Of a stretch of 64,000 bases of DNA, positions 38,819-47,116 are shown one piece after another. The stretch spans positions 2,914,001 through 2,978,000 of the forward strand of contig NC_018025.1 in the NCBI RefSeq assembly GCF_000266945.1. Direction: 5' to 3'. Under the pieces are notes generated by a model. That model ran no database searches, was not told the DNA's origin, and saw only the letters and a program-made list of their open reading frames with translations. The stretch is from Desulfomonile tiedjei DSM 6799 (GTDB lineage: Bacteria > Desulfobacterota > Desulfomonilia > Desulfomonilales > Desulfomonilaceae). Every line of letters starts with the position of its first letter. Position 1 is the first letter of the stretch. The position numbers were made by a program, and so were the translations under genes.

Positions 38819-39389
38819 CTCTCCTCCTTCAGGTCGAAGTTTTCTCCGTTCGCCTGTCTTCCTGAGTTGATGCAGCCTCCGCCACGGCATTCAATGGGCC
38901 TGAGGGCTGGTTTATCGAAGCATGTATCACGTGCCCATCTCGAGGTATAGCACGTTTCTTCTCATTCTCAGAGCCAAGGGACCGTTGCATGACACATCTT
39001 TCCTTCTCGTAATCCAACAACCCCAGAAAGACGTCCTATCGGACAACCCGGACATCCCGCCCCCATCAAAGTCACCGCCCCTTAATAGCCGGCATTCTCC
39101 AGCCGAGACGATACCGATTACTGTCTAATAATAGTGTTTATCACCATTTAGTATCACGATATATTTCCTTTGTGATGATTTCCGTACAGGCTGCAGGATA
39201 TCGGAGTATACTTCTGCCGTGCTTCATTCATCTGCTTTATGGGAAAAGCGCTCCATGATCGATTCGATTGACATGCTTCTTGGCATCGGGTTTATTTGGT
39301 CACCATGTTATTAACAGATTGTCTAAGCTTGGCGAGCTTCACTCCTTGGCATGGGGACAGATGGCTTACCAATGCAGTGAGGACATGTG
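38819..39389. other. Divergent intergenic region before the M20 amidohydrolase
   Basis: A 571-base gap. One promoter candidate is annotated. Nothing else, including the short open frames, looks like a gene. Confidence 0.5.
39268..39296 (+). promoter_or_regulatory. Possible promoter of the M20 amidohydrolase
   Basis: TTGACA, 17 bases, TTTATT (6 of 6 and 4 of 6), 94 bases before the ATG. Confidence 0.45.
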
Positions 39390-40550
39390 ATGGTTCTTAT
39401 CCCCGGAATAGTTGCAATACACGATGAAATGATTGGATGGCGCCATGAGTTTCACCGGCACCCTGAAATCAGTTTTCACGAGCACAGGACAGCAGCCAAG
39501 GTTGCGGAATTGCTCAGGTCCTTCGGGTTAGACGAGATAGTGGAAGGCGTGGGAAGCACAGGAGTGCTTGGAATTCTAAAGAACGACGAAGGTCCTGTGA
39601 TAGCATTGAGAGCCGACATGGACGCTCTTGCCTTTTCCGATCAGGGTCAACACGACCATAAATCCACAGCAGACGGCGTTACACATGCGTGCGGACACGA
39701 CGGACATGTTGCGATGCTCCTCGGTTCGGCAAAGTATCTTTCATTTTCCCGCAGGTTCAGAGGAACCGTGGTGTTCGTGTTTCAGCCTGCCGAAGAAGTC
39801 ACCGGCGGAGCGAAGCACTTGCTCGAACAGGGATTCCTCGAACGTTATGGAGTCCAGTCCATTTTTGCAGTTCACAGCTTCCCCGGGTTGGCAGCCGGAC
39901 GCATAAGCATCACACCCGGAACCGCATTGGCTGCCGTGGACAATTTCAAGATCACCATCACCGGCCGCAGTGGTCACGCGGGCGCTCCGCATTTGGCGCG
40001 AGATCCTATTGCAGCGGCTGGTGCAATGATTTCGCGACTTCAGACAATAGCGACGCGTACCGTAGATCCCATCGATTCGGTAGTGGTTGCAGTAACGAGC
40101 ATTCAGTCCAGTTCCAACTTGCACAACGTCATTCCCGAAAGCGTTCGGCTCAAGGGGACGGTTCGTTATCTGAACCCCGCTTATGGAAAACCTGTTCCGA
40201 TGGAGATGAAGGCGATTGTCGACGGTGTGGCCGCTGCACATGGGGTGATAGCATCCATCGAATATAAACGGAGCACTCCTCCGCTGATCAACGCTTCACC
40301 TGCATGCGAATTCGCAACCAATGTTGCAAAAAGTCTGCTCGGCGATGATGGCGTGGTTCAACTCCCTCCAATGATGGGAGGCGAAGACTTTGCGTACTAC
40401 CTCCAAAGAATTCCGGGAGTCTTCGCGTTCATTGGAAATGGCGAGGACTCTGCTTCTCTTCACAACGCAGCCTTTGATTTCAACGACAAAGCGCTGCCGG
40501 TAGGTGCGAGCTATTTCGTGCGCATGGTCGAGACCAGCTTGCCCCTGTAG
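39390..40550 (+). CDS. M20-family amidohydrolase (hippurate/IAA-amino acid type)
   Basis: A 386-residue metallo-amidohydrolase of family M20D. Seen: WRHEFHRHPEISFHEH near the N-terminus, the metal-site motif ALRADMDAL, HACGHDGHVAMLLG, the PAEEVTGGA acidic pair, the dimerisation domain between about 180 and 290, and the C-terminal MMGGEDFAYYL. The family cleaves N-acyl amino acids such as hippurate or indole-acetyl conjugates. The ATG at 39390 follows GAGG; the GTG directly before it is the alternative. It stands alone. Confidence 0.9.
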   Translation: MVLIPGIVAIHDEMIGWRHEFHRHPEISFHEHRTAAKVAELLRSFGLDEIVEGVGSTGVLGILKNDEGPVIALRADMDALAFSDQGQHDHKSTADGVTHACGHDGHVAMLLGSAKYLSFSRRFRGTVVFVFQPAEEVTGGAKHLLEQGFLERYGVQSIFAVHSFPGLAAGRISITPGTALAAVDNFKITITGRSGHAGAPHLARDPIAAAGAMISRLQTIATRTVDPIDSVVVAVTSIQSSSNLHNVIPESVRLKGTVRYLNPAYGKPVPMEMKAIVDGVAAAHGVIASIEYKRSTPPLINASPACEFATNVAKSLLGDDGVVQLPPMMGGEDFAYYLQRIPGVFAFIGNGEDSASLHNAAFDFNDKALPVGASYFVRMVETSLPL

Positions 40551-40867
40551 AGAATCCGGGGAACAAAATTAGAGAAAGTCTTTATTTACCGGTCTTTGCT
40601 TGCAGATGAACCTTCGGCAGTCGATCTATAGCTGTTATCGAAAGTCTTGACGGAATCCAATGCCTGCAATGGGAAGAATCAGTAGCGCCGGCGTCCCTGT
40701 CGGCGATAACTTATTGCTTTGTTTGGTGAATTGTTCGCCGGCACGGAGGCCGGCGCTACCAATTGCTGGGAACTGCTCTTCACAATCCGTGATTACTTTC
40801 GAGAATCGATCTATCCCTGTAAATACAAGTCCAACTTGATAAAGGACTGGGAATCGAGCCCAAAGGC
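40551..40867. other. Intergenic region with REP-like copy C
   Basis: A 317-base gap between convergent genes, holding one REP-like palindrome and no recognisable gene. Confidence 0.5.
40681..40763. repeat. REP-like palindromic element, copy C
   Basis: The best preserved copy. Outer arms GTAGCGCCGGC (40682-40692) and GCCGGCGCTAC (40749-40759) are perfectly complementary, and the inner blocks GTCCCTGTCGGCGA and TCGCCGGCACGGAGG are related to those of copies A and B. A likely cruciform or RNA hairpin. Confidence 0.8.
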
Positions 40868-42457
40868 TTAGTCTTCAATCTGCAAGAATTCACTCAACAG
40901 GCGTTGAAAGCGAGCATACTCATTCGGAGCGACGGTAAAATAGCCGATTTTCGGATTACCATCAAAGATCCCGATGCTCCGTGCTTGCTCGACTCGTGCT
41001 GCGGCCAAGTTCGTGCCGACATGAGAATGGCAATTCCCGTCATGACATCCCACTACGAGTACGCCTTTTGCCCCGGCGGCTAATGCTGACCAAATAGAAT
41101 GTTCCGACACGCTGCCGGCACACGGAACTTCCAAGAAACGAGCATTCTCAGGCATCTCCATCGATTTGGCCATCATCGCTGCCGATCGTTTACAGCCAAA
41201 CACGAACGTCGTCTTGGGCAGGTCGGAAGGGCTCACGTCGTTGATAAAGGCATTGATGGATTCCTGGGGGCAAGCGGTCAGTGTAATTGCGGCAGCCGGA
41301 CACACTGAAGCGCATATCCCGCATTCGACGCAGAACGAGGATAACGGCTGGATGCGTGAACGAGAAGTGTTTACCTGTAAAGACAACGCACCGTGCGGGC
41401 ATACCCTGTAGCATGTCAGGCACCGAACGCATGTCGTATCAATTGAAAGAGTCTCTTTATTTCTTTTAAGGAGGGAGTTCTCTATCCATGCCTTCGCTTC
41501 AGCGGCAGCAGCGTAAGCTTGAGCCGTGGAACCAATGTAGTCCAGGTTACCTGTTGCTCCTCCCACCACGAATACGCCGCTTTGCAAAGATCGACCTACA
41601 CTCGAATCGATACTGTCGGATAACATGTATCCCCGGCCGTCGAAATCGCCTTTGATAATTTTCTGTGCCCATCCCGGAATTGACGAAGCATCCGGCCCGG
41701 TAGCAACTATCAGTCGGTCAGATTCCCAGACGAATTCATTTCCACTGTCAATGACGTCTTCCGTCGCCACCTGAAAGTGTTTTCGCCCTTCCTTGTCACC
41801 GGAAACCTGAATCTCAGGTAATTTCTCTCCGAAACGGACAAAACGCACCCCAGCTTTTCTTGCAGCTTGATACAGTGTTTCTCCGAAAACATGTAGCACT
41901 GGGGCATGTTTGAAACAGATGAGAGCCTCTCCTCCATTGCGTACGTGATCGGTAGCAACACGGATTGCAGACATCCCCACGGCAGGCGCGGTCAACTCGG
42001 CATAATCCAGCAAAAAGGCTACCCGCTCGCTGGGGAGTACCCCGGTTTGTGCAGTGAAAAGCTCGGTTCCTTGAGGAAGACGTTCGGGGACCGGTTTCAG
42101 TGCAACGCCTGGAGACAAGAAGATACAATCGTTTGTTGATTCCGTCTTGTCCTCGAAAACGGCTCTGAACATACTCTCAGTTCGCTCGATGACAGGTATT
42201 TGCGTGACATCAATTATCTCGATCTCACCCGGCAGGGCTGCCAGATCCTTCACGAAATCGTCAGAACGAGAAGGATAGGGGACATAGACATTCTCAGAGA
42301 TGTCTTGGATTCTCGCAAACGTTACCTGCAGGCCTGTGTTTTTGAGAGCTTGAGCCGCTATAGCAGCCGAAATGCCGCCTCCTAGTATCAGAACCCGCGG
42401 GTTTGTTTCGCCATCGGGTACGGTTTGCAGTGCCTCTTTGGAATGCCTCAAGCTCAT
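40868..42457 (-). CDS. QmoB/HdrA-like flavoprotein with ferredoxin and MvhD-type domains
   Basis: A 529-residue protein. An N-terminal FAD-binding region begins RVLILGGGISAA. Two [4Fe-4S] motifs follow at about 345-400: CVRCLTCYRVCP and CVECGICASVCP. The C-terminus (about 410-520) resembles the MvhD [2Fe-2S] delta domain, with Cys in FVFGCKRS, EVPCAGSV and GCHDGNC; one of the usual cysteine pair near the start is replaced by Arg. The order (FAD, 2x[4Fe-4S], MvhD) is that of QmoB in the Qmo complex, which carries electrons to APS reductase. The start ATG directly follows the QmoA-like stop, behind AAGGAAAGG. No QmoC or apr genes are in the window. Confidence 0.8.
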   Translation of the reverse strand: MSLRHSKEALQTVPDGETNPRVLILGGGISAAIAAQALKNTGLQVTFARIQDISENVYVPYPSRSDDFVKDLAALPGEIEIIDVTQIPVIERTESMFRAVFEDKTESTNDCIFLSPGVALKPVPERLPQGTELFTAQTGVLPSERVAFLLDYAELTAPAVGMSAIRVATDHVRNGGEALICFKHAPVLHVFGETLYQAARKAGVRFVRFGEKLPEIQVSGDKEGRKHFQVATEDVIDSGNEFVWESDRLIVATGPDASSIPGWAQKIIKGDFDGRGYMLSDSIDSSVGRSLQSGVFVVGGATGNLDYIGSTAQAYAAAAEAKAWIENSLLKRNKETLSIDTTCVRCLTCYRVCPHGALSLQVNTSRSRIQPLSSFCVECGICASVCPAAAITLTACPQESINAFINDVSPSDLPKTTFVFGCKRSAAMMAKSMEMPENARFLEVPCAGSVSEHSIWSALAAGAKGVLVVGCHDGNCHSHVGTNLAAARVEQARSIGIFDGNPKIGYFTVAPNEYARFQRLLSEFLQIED

Positions 42458-43498
42458 CTAAATTCCTTTCCTTCGAAGATCCGCCATAATTGCTTCGGCA
42501 GTCTGACCTGCGTGCGACACGGTATTCTCAATGTTTTTCGGCCCACAGCAGGTTCCTGCCACATACACATCGGCGACGGAGGTTCGACTGCTGTCCAGCG
42601 TGTCTTTCGATTGTATGAATCCGAAATCATCTGCAGAAAGGCCCAACTGCTCTACAAATGACTCCAATGCGTTCGGCCTTTGCCCTATGGAGAGGATTGC
42701 TCGGTCAAAAGTCTCATGCAGGTTTTGACCTTGCGATTCTATAATAACTTCCAGAGAGTCGTTCGAATTTCTGATTTCGCCCGGTACACCTTGGAGCAGG
42801 CGAACACCCTTGTCTTGGGCTGCCTTCAACAGTGCTCCGCCATATTTACCGGCCAACTGCAAATCAATGTAGAAAAGGGTGACAGCAATCCGGGGATCTT
42901 CATGGATCAGTTTAAGAGCCATCCTCAACGCAGCCTGACAGCAATATTGCGAGCAGTAATTTCCACCGGAGCTGGCGTCCCTGGATCCCACACATTGAAA
43001 GAAGGCAACTTTGAGCCCATCCCTATCGCCAGTAAACAGGGACAGCTTGTCTGTTCGCAAGAGTGAGTCAACTTCAGCCAACGTGAACACCTGGTCCAAG
43101 CGACCGTGTCCCAACAGAATCTTCTCAGCAGGATTGTACGGTTGAAATCCGGTGGTAATGACCAGAGCTTCAGCCTGTTCAATCTCTTCTCTGGCCGTTC
43201 CGGTCTGCTTCAGTAGTGCTTCCTTGGCAATTCCCGCGGACGGAGAAAACGATGCCAGTTCCCAGCCGGTACGCACTTCGATCATGTCGGATGTAAGCGC
43301 GTAATTCACCATTTCTTCAACGGAACAGCAATGACACCTGAGACACGTATCCGTCGCCATGCAAGCCCATTGGCCGACGTGCCCTCCGAGGTTGTTTTCT
43401 CGTTCCACTACGATGCTCTTGATGCCATTCCCGGCCAATAATCTGGCGACCGTGAGACCGGCAACTCCGCCTCCAACGATAACGATTGGTCTATCCAT
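42458..43498 (-). CDS. QmoA/HdrA-like FAD oxidoreductase
   Basis: A 346-residue flavoprotein. N-terminal VIVGGGVAGL binds FAD. The cysteine segment CLRCHCCS and the later QCVGSRDAS...YCSQYCCQAA are the HdrA/QmoA hallmark, where a CxnCxxCC-type set binds an Fe-S cluster. QmoA is usually near 400 residues. The preferred start is the ATG at 43498, directly before the FAD motif; an ATG at 43591 would add 31 residues and has no ribosome site of its own. It is joined to the QmoB-like gene with no gap. Confidence 0.8.
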   Translation of the reverse strand: MDRPIVIVGGGVAGLTVARLLAGNGIKSIVVERENNLGGHVGQWACMATDTCLRCHCCSVEEMVNYALTSDMIEVRTGWELASFSPSAGIAKEALLKQTGTAREEIEQAEALVITTGFQPYNPAEKILLGHGRLDQVFTLAEVDSLLRTDKLSLFTGDRDGLKVAFFQCVGSRDASSGGNYCSQYCCQAALRMALKLIHEDPRIAVTLFYIDLQLAGKYGGALLKAAQDKGVRLLQGVPGEIRNSNDSLEVIIESQGQNLHETFDRAILSIGQRPNALESFVEQLGLSADDFGFIQSKDTLDSSRTSVADVYVAGTCCGPKNIENTVSHAGQTAEAIMADLRRKGI

Positions 43499-43660
43499 CA
43501 GTTTGGGAACCTCAGTCCTGCTCAAGAATTTTCTTCCGGGATTTAAAGTAATGTACGGTCTGCGCCCTGGTTCGACGGCTTGGAATTTCATTCGGGGATA
43601 CAGTTAATGGAACCCACGAGAGGAAAACTCCTTGAATGAACAAGCCGCAGATTGGGAGGC

Positions 43661-43669
43661 ATTATAGCA
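43661..43669 (-). promoter_or_regulatory. Extended -10 promoter of the QmoAB-like operon
   Basis: On the minus strand TGCTATAAT, a perfect TATAAT with the TGn extension. No good -35 box is present. Transcription would start about 43650. Confidence 0.5.
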
Positions 43670-43771
43670 GATAATAGTGAGATCGACTACCGCCTGATGA
43701 TGTCGAAACTCGATAAAAAACTAGGAGGTATCTTCTCGAAATGCTCGAAGCCGAGAAAATGAACAGGTTCT

Positions 43772-44452
43772 TTAATCGTACATCTCTTGAATTCCCTTGC
43801 TTCGGTCTATAACCAGAATGAGCTTTGCGGTGTTCGCCAGTTCATCGCGGAGTTCCTGGATGGATCTGTTATCGATGTGAAAACATCGGATATAGAGAAA
43901 TTTGTGACCTTCGGGAGCATTCGCGTACAGGCTCATGATGGCCATGAGACGAGCATCATGTCTATGAAGCACCTTGAGAACGTCATTGATACAATCTTCC
44001 CGATCTTCCACCAAGAACCCGAAAAGGATCCCCATCGATGTCACTCCGCTTGCTTCCGTAAAGGCTTTGAGGCAATCCTTTTTGGTTATGATTCCCACTA
44101 TCTCTCCATTATGATCCAGCACAGGGCATCCGGGAATTCTTCGTTCCAGAAGAAGCTGTGAGGCCTCTTCTACCGTGTACTCAGGTGGCACAGCTATAAT
44201 CGATCTGCACATGATCGTATCCACCTTCTGCTGTAGCACTGCCTCCGGAATATTCCGCATATCAGGCTTGGAGCCTTTGGTGTCTCTCAGCTTGCGCAGG
44301 TCGCGATGTGTAATCAGTCCCACAACCTTGCCGTCATGTTCGACCGGTAAGATGCTGGAATTGTGCTGCATGAGCAGGCTTATTGCCTCTTGAACGCTGT
44401 CGTTAATGTTTACGGTAATTACTTTAGTACTCATCCAATTTCTTACTATCAT
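43772..44452 (-). CDS. Tandem CBS-domain protein with ACT-like C-terminus
   Basis: A 226-residue cytoplasmic protein. Two CBS domains (about 5-60 and 75-135) with the typical GLITHRDLRKL and GIITKKDCLKAF ends bind adenine nucleotides. The final 80 residues (MGILFGFLVEDREDCINDVL...) look like an ACT-type fold. Such proteins sense energy charge. The start follows GGAGGG. It lies upstream of the QmoAB-like genes on the same strand, but the 270-base gap with its own promoter makes it a separate unit. Confidence 0.8.
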   Translation of the reverse strand: MIVRNWMSTKVITVNINDSVQEAISLLMQHNSSILPVEHDGKVVGLITHRDLRKLRDTKGSKPDMRNIPEAVLQQKVDTIMCRSIIAVPPEYTVEEASQLLLERRIPGCPVLDHNGEIVGIITKKDCLKAFTEASGVTSMGILFGFLVEDREDCINDVLKVLHRHDARLMAIMSLYANAPEGHKFLYIRCFHIDNRSIQELRDELANTAKLILVIDRSKGIQEMYD

Positions 44453-44878
44453 TTACTTTTCCCTCCGCGGAACCCGCAAAGTCTCAAATTGCACGCGAAT
44501 GAGAGAGGAAGAAGCAGTGAGAATTCCCCAATCGTACCACATCCAACTATCATTGAATTTATGGTCTCAGCCCCCGATACGCAATTCTCCGGCCAGATCG
44601 TGGGAAGATTCTGCCGTGAGCAAACACACCTTATCGGTTAAGGCACCGGGGAAGGCTGTCAAGCCCGTTCATCGGAGGGGTAAAAGACGACGTTCACAGT
44701 AACACTGATAACAGCACAAAACAAGTCGTCAATGTGTTTCCGTCCGGGTGATTGGAGGACCGATCCGGATCGCTTGAACAGTTTGCCTTTTGAACTCCGA
44801 CGGATCGATCTAACACAGCAGTTCAAATATGAACCCTGAGTCTGCGAACCGCCGGAATCGAGCCATCCAGTCGATTTG
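44453..44878. other. Intergenic region with an MscS relic
   Basis: A 426-base gap between two leftward genes. It contains the decayed MscS fragment; the rest shows no gene. Confidence 0.55.
44755..44870 (-). pseudogene. Decayed MscS C-terminal fragment
   Basis: On the minus strand this stretch reads RFRRFADSGFIFELLC, stop, IDPSEF, matching RFRRFGDSALDLELLC-W-IDPPEL of the intact MscS at 47117-48829, with an in-frame TAG in place of the Trp. The nucleotide match is also visible over about 65 bases. Only the end of the cytoplasmic beta domain is left, and the frame closes soon after. It is probably a relic of a former neighbour duplicate. Confidence 0.75.
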
Positions 44879-46039
44879 TTAATCGCTCTTAGCCTGATCT
44901 TTGCTCGTAAGACGAACCATTAACCACTCCTGGGTTTTATCTTTCCCAAAGTGGACAAGCACACCGGCCTGATCCTTTGTAAGGTTGTACAAGCCCGTGT
45001 CAAAGACCGTATTTTTGTTATCCCCCGCGGTCCACGCGACACGTTGCGTTTGCTTATCTACTGCTCCCTGAATAGGCACGTTGATTTCAGAAATTACGTA
45101 ATAACAGTTGCCTCGTATGACCCCTTGATGGTTTACGGCCAACTGAACGATCATGGTCGGATCGGTTTGCTGGCCTTGGACCATTCCGAACACGCCCAGA
45201 GGCAACCAGTTCGCGTCATCATCCTTCTTGTCTTGACCGGAAGTTGCGAGCGAGCTGGCCTGGTCGTAGTATTGTTCGTCAGATCCCGCAGACTGACCTT
45301 CCACATACACATCGCCGCCCTGATACAGCACTGTGCTGCCATAATCGTAGTCCTCGGGCATCTGGTCGCATCCCACCCAGTTGGCAGCACTCGACCATGT
45401 TGCAGCCGTCCAGGCGGAAGCCGCTATACCGGCGCCAACCCAGGCTCCAGGATGACGTCGCCACCAATCGGGATTGAAGACATGATGTCCGTCAAAATTA
45501 TGCCGTACGTTCCACGCCTGAGCCCTCCGATCGTCAGGCGGAATATACGGGACATGGGTTCGGGATACGACGTTCGCTGAAAGGCTGCGAGATGTGACAT
45601 CCAGTCGCCCGGCTTCTCCGCTGAGATGGCCGATACCTGCGTCAGTGGGCATGCCAAGGAAATTGTCCAGGCGGGTTCGAGATGTCCCTGCGAAATCACG
45701 ATCCGGAAGCGATCCCCATCTGTTTCTGTCTCGGTCCAAGCGCTGTCCTTCTCTGTCACGGAATGCATCCGCGTGTTCCGAGCGAAACCGACCGGCATCT
45801 CCCTGGAAGTCACGGCGGAATCCCTCCTGCCTGAATCCACCCCAATCGCCTCCCCCGAAACTCCGGTCACGGAATCCACCACCAAAATCGCCTCGGTCGA
45901 ATCCACCACCAAAACTTCCCCGGTCGAATCCGCCGCCGAAGCCACCTCGAAAGCCTCCAAAGCCGCGAGCGAAGACTTCCTCCATCGGAAGGGTTGCAAC
46001 CAACATTGCCGCCAGCAGTATCCCTATGAGATTATTCAT
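44879..46039 (-). CDS. Exported Gly/Arg-rich protein of unknown function
   Basis: A 386-residue protein with a signal peptide (NNLIGILLAAMLVATLP, cleavage near VFA). Residues about 28-95 are low-complexity repeats of GGGFDRG/GGGFRDR type. A structured C-terminal domain begins near residue 265 (NWLPLGVFGMVQGQQTDPT...), with many aromatic beta strands. I do not recognise the family. The ATG at 46039 has GAGG before it. It may be surface-exposed or bind polyanions; this is inference. Confidence 0.65.
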   Translation of the reverse strand: MNNLIGILLAAMLVATLPMEEVFARGFGGFRGGFGGGFDRGSFGGGFDRGDFGGGFRDRSFGGGDWGGFRQEGFRRDFQGDAGRFRSEHADAFRDREGQRLDRDRNRWGSLPDRDFAGTSRTRLDNFLGMPTDAGIGHLSGEAGRLDVTSRSLSANVVSRTHVPYIPPDDRRAQAWNVRHNFDGHHVFNPDWWRRHPGAWVGAGIAASAWTAATWSSAANWVGCDQMPEDYDYGSTVLYQGGDVYVEGQSAGSDEQYYDQASSLATSGQDKKDDDANWLPLGVFGMVQGQQTDPTMIVQLAVNHQGVIRGNCYYVISEINVPIQGAVDKQTQRVAWTAGDNKNTVFDTGLYNLTKDQAGVLVHFGKDKTQEWLMVRLTSKDQAKSD

Positions 46040-46113
46040 GATCGGCCTCACGTTCGAAGTTGAGTTTCATCGATAATTTGCTGTTCGATCCGTTCCTGAT
46101 GCGATGAGTCCGG

Positions 46114-47040
46114 CTATTGAGCCTTCCTTTTCAGCACAACGGGTTCACTGTCATTTAGTCGCTGTCCTGCTACGGTTCTGTTGACTGACTGCCACCGAAT
46201 ACTGTTGTCGTCCATCCTGGACAGGATGTCGGTGGAAGCAGTGGAGGCACCGTCAGGGAGTGTTCCGCTGGATTCGACCATCAACCCTTTCTTGAGGAGC
46301 TTCCAAAGCCCTCGACCGTAGCCTCCGTTGGAATCGAAGCTCCAGGAAACCACTTCGCCTGAAGAAGGATCGATGCCTATCACCTGAATTCCGGACCGGG
46401 TTGGCAGCGATCCTTGGTCCCAAGCGGAGTATGAGAGTTCGATGAACTTTTTGTCGGCAATCCACCGGTAAACGAATTGCAGCTTCTTGGAGTCCTTGGC
46501 CGCTGTCCAGGTTCCGATGAGCCAGTCGAGGTTCCTGAAGTTCGGTCGTGCTGCCGGTACGGGCAAGGGGTATTCGCGGACGCTTGCCATCAACCATTTT
46601 CCACCTTCCTTCAGAAGAAAAGCGGTATAGGAGGCCCTCGAGACCGGTGAGTTGTCAGCTTTCCTCAGAACGGACGTTCCATCCTCAATGGCTGCATGAG
46701 CGTTCAGGAACTTCATGGACGAAACTGTTGTCTCCAACTTCAGATTCGGATGCCGAGCGAAAAATGCGGCATATTCCTTCTCGATAGACTCTCGTCCCCG
46801 GAATGCCCGACCGTTTTCGTCCACATATTCCCCATCGGCAGTCCAAAGATTGCCGACAGCTTTGGCGTCACCCCTGTTGAACGCTGTGACGAATTCCTTC
46901 GCTGAAGAGCGAGCAGCCAGAAGGCTCTCTGATTGAGCTAAGAGTGAGGCCCTGTCCGCTCCCTTCTCGCCCTCTGCCGCGAAACCGGCCGCGGGGCTTA
47001 TACTCACAACGAGTACCATCAGTAGAATTGCACTTCTCAT
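46114..47040 (-). CDS. Exported SnoaL-like (SgcJ/EcaC family) protein
   Basis: A 308-residue protein with a signal peptide (RSAILLMVLVVSISPAAGF). The first domain (about 45-155) is an NTF2/SnoaL fold (AFNRGDAKAVGNLWTADGEY, GRESIEKEYAAFFARHPN), followed by a second beta-rich part about 160-305 (LDWLIGTWTAAKDSK). The family occurs in planctomycetes and other bacteria with unknown activity. It runs in the same direction as its neighbours at similar spacing. Confidence 0.75.
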   Translation of the reverse strand: MRSAILLMVLVVSISPAAGFAAEGEKGADRASLLAQSESLLAARSSAKEFVTAFNRGDAKAVGNLWTADGEYVDENGRAFRGRESIEKEYAAFFARHPNLKLETTVSSMKFLNAHAAIEDGTSVLRKADNSPVSRASYTAFLLKEGGKWLMASVREYPLPVPAARPNFRNLDWLIGTWTAAKDSKKLQFVYRWIADKKFIELSYSAWDQGSLPTRSGIQVIGIDPSSGEVVSWSFDSNGGYGRGLWKLLKKGLMVESSGTLPDGASTASTDILSRMDDNSIRWQSVNRTVAGQRLNDSEPVVLKRKAQ

Positions 47041-47116
47041 ACAGCGCCTTCCTTTCCTTACATGCCCGCTAACTGCGGAGTAACTGGATTCTGCAGCGAG
47101 CTTTCAAACAGCCAAG

